Part shown: positions 7,643 through 10,306 of the stretch, in pieces | Numbering within the stretch: position 1 is the first letter of the stretch | Layout: each line of letters starts with the position of its first letter | Source: Treponema sp. | Lineage (GTDB): Bacteria > Spirochaetota > Spirochaetia > Treponematales > Breznakiellaceae | Direction: 5' to 3' | Length of the DNA: 10,306 nucleotides | Assembly (NCBI GenBank): GCA_009785045.1 | Contig: WQXC01000059.1 | Span: 1-10,306 of the forward strand | Translations under genes and position numbers: made by a program | Notes under the pieces: model-generated | The model's database searches: none | What the model was told of the DNA's origin: nothing | What the model saw: only the letters and a program-made list of their open reading frames with translations

Positions 7643-7734
7643 AGACCTGAATCTCCCCATTAACAGGCTTTAACCGCAAAAATAGCGATTGTTCAATTAG
7701 TGAACGGCTCTCTCTTTGAGCGTTCTTTCTTTAG

Positions 7735-8064
7735 CTAGGCCATCTCGTCGAATAAAAGACCAATAGCCTCTTTCAGATTGGTGTGCAGCCTCTGCAGTTC
7801 AGCGGGCGGAAGTTCCTTAATCACCTTATCGGTTTCTTTGTCAATGACCTTGACAATCACCTGGTTTGAACCGTGTTCCACCACAAATTGCAGTTTTTTG
7901 TTGAAAGCGTTACTCAATTTTTGCAGATCCGCTGCTGTAGATTGAATAATCTGAGGTTGAGGCTTTACTTTTTCCGGTTGAGTAGACTGCTGCCTGGCCG
8001 CTTGTCCCAAATCGATTGGAAGCGGCATTGGCGAGACGGGAAATCCCACACTTGCTACGGACAT
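7735..8064 (-). CDS. flaG: FlaG-family flagellar protein
   Basis: 109 residues. The N-terminal 45 residues are Pro/Gln-rich and probably unstructured. The C-terminal half has the FlaG signature: LQFVVEHGSNQVIVKVID, then KVIKELPPAELQRL and a final helix ending GLLFDEMA. FlaG proteins influence flagellar filament length in some bacteria and are often encoded just before fliD, as here (92 nt gap, no terminator seen). The ATG at 8064 is preceded by GGAGGT at a spacing of six, in a hairpin described separately. The gap before the gene holds the terminator of the upstream flagellin, so flaG and the rest of the operon need either read-through or a promoter I could not identify. Confidence 0.9.
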   Translation of the reverse strand: MSVASVGFPVSPMPLPIDLGQAARQQSTQPEKVKPQPQIIQSTAADLQKLSNAFNKKLQFVVEHGSNQVIVKVIDKETDKVIKELPPAELQRLHTNLKEAIGLLFDEMA

Positions 8065-8086
8065 AATTTACCTCCATGTAAATAAT
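8063..8086 (-). promoter_or_regulatory. flaG ribosome-site hairpin, candidate CsrA operator
   Basis: On the minus strand, ATTATTTAC and GTAAATTAT pair (six bp from the loop, one T-T mismatch, two more bp) around the hexaloop ATGGAG. The loop holds the Shine-Dalgarno GGAG and the outer stem holds the first bases of the start codon. The core ACATGGAGGT agrees with the CsrA/RsmE consensus (A/U)CANGGANG(U/A), in which an ANGGAN hexaloop is closed by C-G. Binding there would block translation of flaG. No csrA gene is in the window, so the assignment rests on the site alone. Confidence 0.6.
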
Positions 8087-8090
8087 CTGA

Positions 8091-8119
8091 ACTACTAAAA
8101 TCTGTCAGATTTCAGTAGT
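8091..8119 (-). promoter_or_regulatory. 14-bp hairpin in the flaG leader
   Basis: Arms ACTACTGAAATCTG and CAGATTTTAGTAGT (minus strand) are separated by one base; opening the top two pairs gives a 12-bp stem with a TGACA loop. The only non-Watson-Crick position is G-U in the minus-strand RNA but A-C in the plus-strand RNA, so the structure favours a role in the flaG transcript. It is not followed by a U run, so it is not an intrinsic terminator. A DNA operator is the alternative. Confidence 0.6.
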
Positions 8120-8127
8120 CAGACACC

Positions 8128-8153
8128 TTTTCCGCCAATCCTTGGCAGGAAAA
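8128..8153 (-). promoter_or_regulatory. Hairpin with AAGGATT apex in the flaG leader
   Basis: Minus-strand arms TTTTCCTGCCAA and TTGGCGGAAAA pair over 11 bp with one bulged T; the apex is GGA, or AAGGATT if the weak A-T pairs open. A GGA in a hairpin apex is another possible CsrA contact. Its 5' arm shares bases with the U run of the preceding flagellin terminator, so it exists only in read-through transcripts or competes with termination. Confidence 0.5.
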
Positions 8154-8185
8154 ATTGGACAGTGAAGGCGCGAACTTCACTGTCC
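8149..8185 (-). terminator. Intrinsic terminator of the downstream flagellin gene
   Basis: Perfect 11-bp stem GGACAGTGAAG / CTTCACTGTCC (8157-8167 with 8175-8185) with a 7-base loop, followed on the minus strand by AATTTTTCC. It lies 86 nt after the flagellin stop. Partial read-through here would give low flaG-fliD expression relative to abundant flagellin; that is inference. Confidence 0.78.
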
Positions 8186-8271
8186 TTTCGCGTTAAAAAA
8201 GACGACGTCCAGAAGTCTCTTCATTCGCAATGATCATTTTTAACTAACAGAACTAATCCGGTAGAGCTGAA

Positions 8272-9126
8272 CTATGAAAGCAGCTGAAGTACGGACTGTG
8301 TGCGTAGGTTTGCCTGCGCCAACATTGCAGTTCCGGTCTGGGTCAGGATTGAATCTCTTGTGTAATCGACCATCCTGTTTGCCATGTTTGTGTCCCTGAT
8401 GCGGGATTCAGCTGCCTGCAAGTTTTCTGCAGCAATCGCTACGCCCTGTGCTGCCATTTCGAAACGATTCTGGTAAGCACCAAGGTCTGCACGCTGTTTG
8501 TTGACAATCTTTAATGCGGCATCAACAGTACCGATAGCAAGGTTTGCTTCAGCAGGATCTGCAATTGAAAGTTTACCTTCATTGCCCTGTGAATCTGTTA
8601 AACCAAGCGCAGTGGCTGACATATCGCCAATAAAGATCCTTGCATTCTGATCCATGTTTGCGCCAACCTGCAGCTGCATAATTCTGCCAGTTGCTGAGTT
8701 TTGAGCAAACGCACCCGTAAGCATGTTCATGCCGTTAAACTGAGCATGACTTGCAATACGATTTACTTCATCAACCATCTGTGATACTTCGACCTGAATC
8801 TGCATACGATCCTCGTCTGAATAAATACCGTTGGCTGACTGTACTGCTAATTCCCTAAGGCGGTGCAGAATATCCTGTGTTCCCTGAAGATAACCTTCAG
8901 ATGCCTGGATAAATGACACGCCGTTTTGGATATTGCGTTCGGCCTGCTGCAAACCGCGAATCTGACTTCTCATTTTTTCAGAGACAGCCAAACCGGATGC
9001 ATCGTCTCCAGCCCTATTGATCTGCATACCGGAGCTTAATTTCTCCATGTTTTTAGACAATGTTAGCTGGGTTACGCCGAGCTGACGGTCGGCGTACATG
9101 GCACTCATGTTGTGATTAATAATCAT
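8272..9126 (-). CDS. flaB: Core flagellin FlaB-type, variant in the central segment
   Basis: 284 residues from ATG 9126, giving MIINHNMSAM, the conserved start of spirochaete core flagellins; the in-frame GTG at 9153 would add nine residues that no flagellin has. GGAGGG lies eight bases before the ATG. The N-terminal D0/D1 domain (1-about 140) includes NRAGDDASGLAVSE (37-50), and the C-terminal D1/D0 domain (about 200-284) ends ANLRTQSVLQLLS. The short central segment between NMLTG and GANMDQ (139-154) reads AFAQNSATG and on; it is three residues shorter than, and unlike, the neighbouring flagellin's RFARLTGENVVTASMW form. No Cys is present. The protein is exported by the flagellar type III system and builds the periplasmic filament core. 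FlaB1, B2 or B3 cannot be assigned safely. Confidence 0.93.
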   Translation of the reverse strand: MIINHNMSAMYADRQLGVTQLTLSKNMEKLSSGMQINRAGDDASGLAVSEKMRSQIRGLQQAERNIQNGVSFIQASEGYLQGTQDILHRLRELAVQSANGIYSDEDRMQIQVEVSQMVDEVNRIASHAQFNGMNMLTGAFAQNSATGRIMQLQVGANMDQNARIFIGDMSATALGLTDSQGNEGKLSIADPAEANLAIGTVDAALKIVNKQRADLGAYQNRFEMAAQGVAIAAENLQAAESRIRDTNMANRMVDYTRDSILTQTGTAMLAQANLRTQSVLQLLS

Positions 9127-9132
9127 TTTATA

Positions 9133-9142
9133 CCCTCCATGT
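9133..9142 (-). promoter_or_regulatory. Flagellin ribosome site with CsrA-like core
   Basis: The minus strand reads ACATGGAGGG, eight bases before the flagellin ATG. The first nine bases are identical to the flaG ribosome site and fit the CANGGANG core of CsrA sites. Unlike flaG, only the C-G closing pair of the hexaloop is available, so the site would be mostly single-stranded. Confidence 0.5.
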
Positions 9143-9149
9143 TTTGCTT

Positions 9150-9172
9150 GCACCGGCTATCCTTGCCGGAGC
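9150..9172 (-). promoter_or_regulatory. GGA-loop hairpin upstream of the flagellin ribosome site
   Basis: On the minus strand, GCTCCGGC and GCCGGTGC pair (five perfect G-C/C-G pairs next to the loop, then one mismatch and two pairs) around the loop AAGGATA. AAGGA in a loop is a typical CsrA contact. Its GGA is 24 nt from the GGA of the ribosome site, a distance one CsrA dimer can bridge in known targets. Confidence 0.5.
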
Positions 9173-9234
9173 CGTTCCGCAGGAGCGGGGCAGGGGACGG
9201 TTTCGCGCAACAATCCCTATTACCGCAAACAGAA

Positions 9235-9299
9235 CGAAACGATCGATTTATTTACAGCCAAGGAGTAAACCTTTTGCCAGCATAAAATTGATCGTTTCG
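9235..9299. repeat. 15-base inverted repeat in the flagellin leader
   Basis: CGAAACGATCGATTT (9235-9249) and AAATTGATCGTTTCG (9285-9299) are inverted copies with one difference and a 35-base spacer; ten bp (CGAAACGATC) are perfect. A third partial copy, GTTTCG, is at 9200-9205. It may be a long-range RNA stem, with an alternative partner in the third copy, or a pair of protein-binding half-sites on DNA. Confidence 0.6.
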
Positions 9300-9330
9300 G
9301 GCTGTCCTGCGCATCTGACTGCTTTTAAAA

Positions 9331-9359
9331 CAATCTGACGGCTGGAGAGTTTTTGTCAA
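9331..9359 (-). promoter_or_regulatory. Possible promoter for the downstream flagellin (weak)
   Basis: A perfect TTGACA (9354-9359, minus strand) is followed after 17 bases by AGATTG, a poor -10. If real, the leader would be about 200 nt and would include the inverted repeat and both CsrA-like sites. Confidence 0.2.
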
Positions 9360-9367
9360 AGAACACT

Positions 9368-9409
9368 CGTGTCCTAAAACACGTATTCCAGTACTTTTAG
9401 GGTACTGGA
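9368..9409 (-). promoter_or_regulatory. Two hairpins with complementary loops (pseudoknot or kissing element)
   Basis: On the minus strand, TCCAGTAC and GTACTGGA (9402-9409, 9387-9394) form a perfect 8-bp stem with loop CCTAAAA. Just downstream, CGTGT and ACACG (9379-9383, 9368-9372) form a 5-bp stem with loop TTTAGG. The loops are complementary over six bases, or seven if the second hairpin opens, which would give an H-type pseudoknot. Function unknown. Confidence 0.45.
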
Positions 9410-9465
9410 TTCAGAGGAGGGGAGCCTGAAACCCTATCCACGGTTAAGAAGAAACAGGCCACCCT

Positions 9466-9500
9466 TTCAAGATGCCAGACTAAAAGCCTGACACCTTGAA
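9466..9500 (-). promoter_or_regulatory. 15-bp 3' hairpin after the upstream flagellin gene
   Basis: Minus-strand arms TTCAAGGTGTCAGGC and GTCTGGCATCTTGAA pair over all 15 positions with three G-U wobbles and a TTTTA loop, ten nt after the stop. No U run follows (AGGGTGGCC), so it is a poor intrinsic terminator; an mRNA-stability or processing element fits better. In plus-strand RNA the three wobbles would be mismatches. Confidence 0.6.
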
Positions 9501-9510
9501 TTATAGTACA

Positions 9511-10306
9511 TTATTGTAATAATGACAATACCGAAGCTGACCTCTGATTTGCCTGGGCAAGCATTGCTACGCCGGACTGGTTCAGAATCTGGTTCTTAAC
9601 ATATTCAACCATCTGGTTGGCCATGTTGGTGTCCCTTATTCTGGATTCGGCTGCTTGCATGTTTTCGGCGCCAATGTCGAGACCGCGAACTGAGTGTTCA
9701 AGACGGTTCTGATAAGCACCAAGATCTGCCCTTTGTTTGTTGATGATCTTAAGGGCTGCATCCACTACACCGATGGTTCTGTTGGCTTCGTCTGGAGTTG
9801 ACAGTGAAACAAAGGTTTCGTCGCCGACATTGCGGATTCCAAGACCTTTAGTTGTCATTGTGCCAATATTAACCTGAATTCTCTGGTCCATATTAGCGCC
9901 AATATGAAGCCACATTGATGCTGTAACTACGTTTTCTCCGGTTAAACGGGCAAAACGGCCTGTAAGCAGGTTCATGCCGTTAAACTGGGCATGAGAAGCA
10001 ATTCTATCGACTTCTGATACGAGCTGAGATACTTCGACCTGGATGTAGAGTCTGTCTTCATCGCTGTAAATACCGTTAGCTGCCTGGACTGCAAGTTCGC
10101 GAAGACGCTGCAGGATATCCTGGGATTCCTGGAGATAGCCTTCTGTTACCTGGATGAATGAGATACCGTTCTGGGCGTTTGTTGAAGCCTGGTTAAGACC
10201 ACGAATTTGGCTGCGAAGCTTTTCAGATACAGCCAATCCCGATGCGTCATCACCGGCACGGTTGATACGAAGACCTGAAGAAAGTTTCTCCATGTCTTTG
10301 GTAAGG
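9511..10306 (-). CDS. flaB: Core flagellin FlaB-type, N-terminus outside window
   Basis: 265 residues are visible; comparison with the neighbouring flagellin suggests that about 21-22 N-terminal residues lie beyond the right edge. The in-frame ATG at 10293 is internal (it is the Met of NMEKLSSG-like sequence), so it is not the start. NRAGDDASGLAVSE, QVEVSQLV and NQRSASVLSLLQ are flagellin D0/D1 landmarks. The central RFARLTGENVVTASMWLHI followed by GANMDQ is the form I know from treponemal FlaB1-type proteins. No Cys is present. The protein is a core subunit of the periplasmic filament. Its promoter and leader are outside the window; its 3' end is followed by a 15-bp hairpin and no clear terminator, so some read-through to the next flagellin is possible. 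Confidence 0.93.
   Translation of the reverse strand, partial: LTKDMEKLSSGLRINRAGDDASGLAVSEKLRSQIRGLNQASTNAQNGISFIQVTEGYLQESQDILQRLRELAVQAANGIYSDEDRLYIQVEVSQLVSEVDRIASHAQFNGMNLLTGRFARLTGENVVTASMWLHIGANMDQRIQVNIGTMTTKGLGIRNVGDETFVSLSTPDEANRTIGVVDAALKIINKQRADLGAYQNRLEHSVRGLDIGAENMQAAESRIRDTNMANQMVEYVKNQILNQSGVAMLAQANQRSASVLSLLQ

Larger units (their letters stand above)
9127..9510 (-). other. Structured 384-nt gap between the two flagellin genes
   Basis: No gene is supported here. Read on the minus strand, it holds in order: a 15-bp hairpin just after the upstream flagellin stop; an 8-bp hairpin whose loop can pair with sequence just downstream; a perfect TTGACA; a long-range 15-base inverted repeat; a GC-rich stretch (about 9145-9205); a GGA-loop hairpin; and the flagellin ribosome site. 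I found no sigma-28 promoter close to TAAA-N15-GCCGATAA. Confidence 0.6.

Noticed and set aside
7643..7660. Upstream ATG of fliD at 7660
   Set aside because: No ribosome site before it; it would add six residues ahead of the conserved MSDIYVPGV start, while GGGGAG sits properly before 7642.
8195..8219. Possible extra terminator: GAGAC/GTCTT around GACGTC followed by six T on the minus strand
   Set aside because: The stem is only five bp with a wobble and an 11-base loop; the perfect 11-bp stem at 8157-8185 is a far better terminator.
9123..9140. Five-codon minus-strand mini-frame (MEGIK) starting inside the flagellin ribosome site and ending ATGA on the flagellin start
   Set aside because: It has no ribosome site of its own, and the ATG is simply part of the ACATGGAGG motif; too short to support as a leader peptide.
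9127..9153. Upstream GTG start for the flagellin
   Set aside because: It would add nine residues before the invariant MIINHNMSAM start and would place the ribosome site inside the gene.
9144..9338. Plus-strand 64-codon open frame opposite the flagellin leader
   Set aside because: No ribosome site, composition driven by the GC-rich inverted repeats, no recognisable protein, and it lies antisense to a structured leader.
9127..9510. Sigma-28 type flagellin promoter
   Set aside because: Several TAAA occurrences were checked on the minus strand, but none has a GCCGATAA-like element at the right spacing; only a lone TTGACA with a poor -10 was found.
1..10306. Mobile element, CRISPR array, tRNA or phage defence genes
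   Set aside because: No transposase, integrase, direct-repeat array, tRNA-like fold or toxin-antitoxin pair is visible; gene order and coding density look like core chromosome.

Overview
The window reads as chromosome of a spirochaete, most likely a Treponema or close relative. Two adjacent core flagellin (FlaB-type) genes with the spirochaete start MIINHNMSAM sit upstream of flaG and fliD on the minus strand. From memory, this matches the flaB-flaB-flaG-fliD arrangement of treponemes. Bases are AT-rich overall, with the flagellin genes visibly more GC-rich. I see no mobile element, CRISPR array, tRNA or rRNA.

Layout: positions 1-2281 (plus strand) hold a three-gene run. It contains the C-terminal part of a type I signal peptidase, a second and divergent signal-peptidase-I-like protein whose catalytic serine is replaced by threonine, and a HemW-type radical SAM protein. 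This run converges on a long minus-strand block, and hemW and tsaB overlap tail to tail by 47 bp. Read 5' to 3', the minus block (10306 down to 2235) is: flagellin (partial), a 384-nt structured gap, flagellin, a 207-nt structured gap, flaG, fliD, a 288-aa unknown protein, a membrane-anchored PilZ (YcgR-like, c-di-GMP) protein, an 87-aa unknown protein, tsaE and tsaB. From fliD to tsaB the genes are fused by ATGA or TAATG overlaps, with one 18-nt gap, so they look like one transcript. It couples the filament cap and a c-di-GMP effector to two t6A tRNA-modification proteins.

The most interesting material lies between genes. The flaG leader on the minus-strand RNA is almost continuously paired: an intrinsic terminator, two further hairpins, then a hairpin that shows the Shine-Dalgarno sequence in an AUGGAG hexaloop closed by C-G. 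That last element fits the high-affinity CsrA/RsmE binding consensus exactly. The downstream flagellin gene carries the same ACATGGAGG at its ribosome site, plus a second GGA-in-loop hairpin 24 nt upstream, the two-site layout typical of CsrA-repressed flagellin leaders. Two long hairpins pair fully only as minus-strand RNA, because their irregular positions are G-U there and A-C on the other strand. This supports a role as RNA. Other candidates are a pseudoknot or kissing-hairpin element between the flagellins and a signal peptidase homologue with paired Ser-to-Thr changes. I do not see a wholly new multi-gene system; the two unknown proteins in the cap operon and the structured leaders are the best leads.
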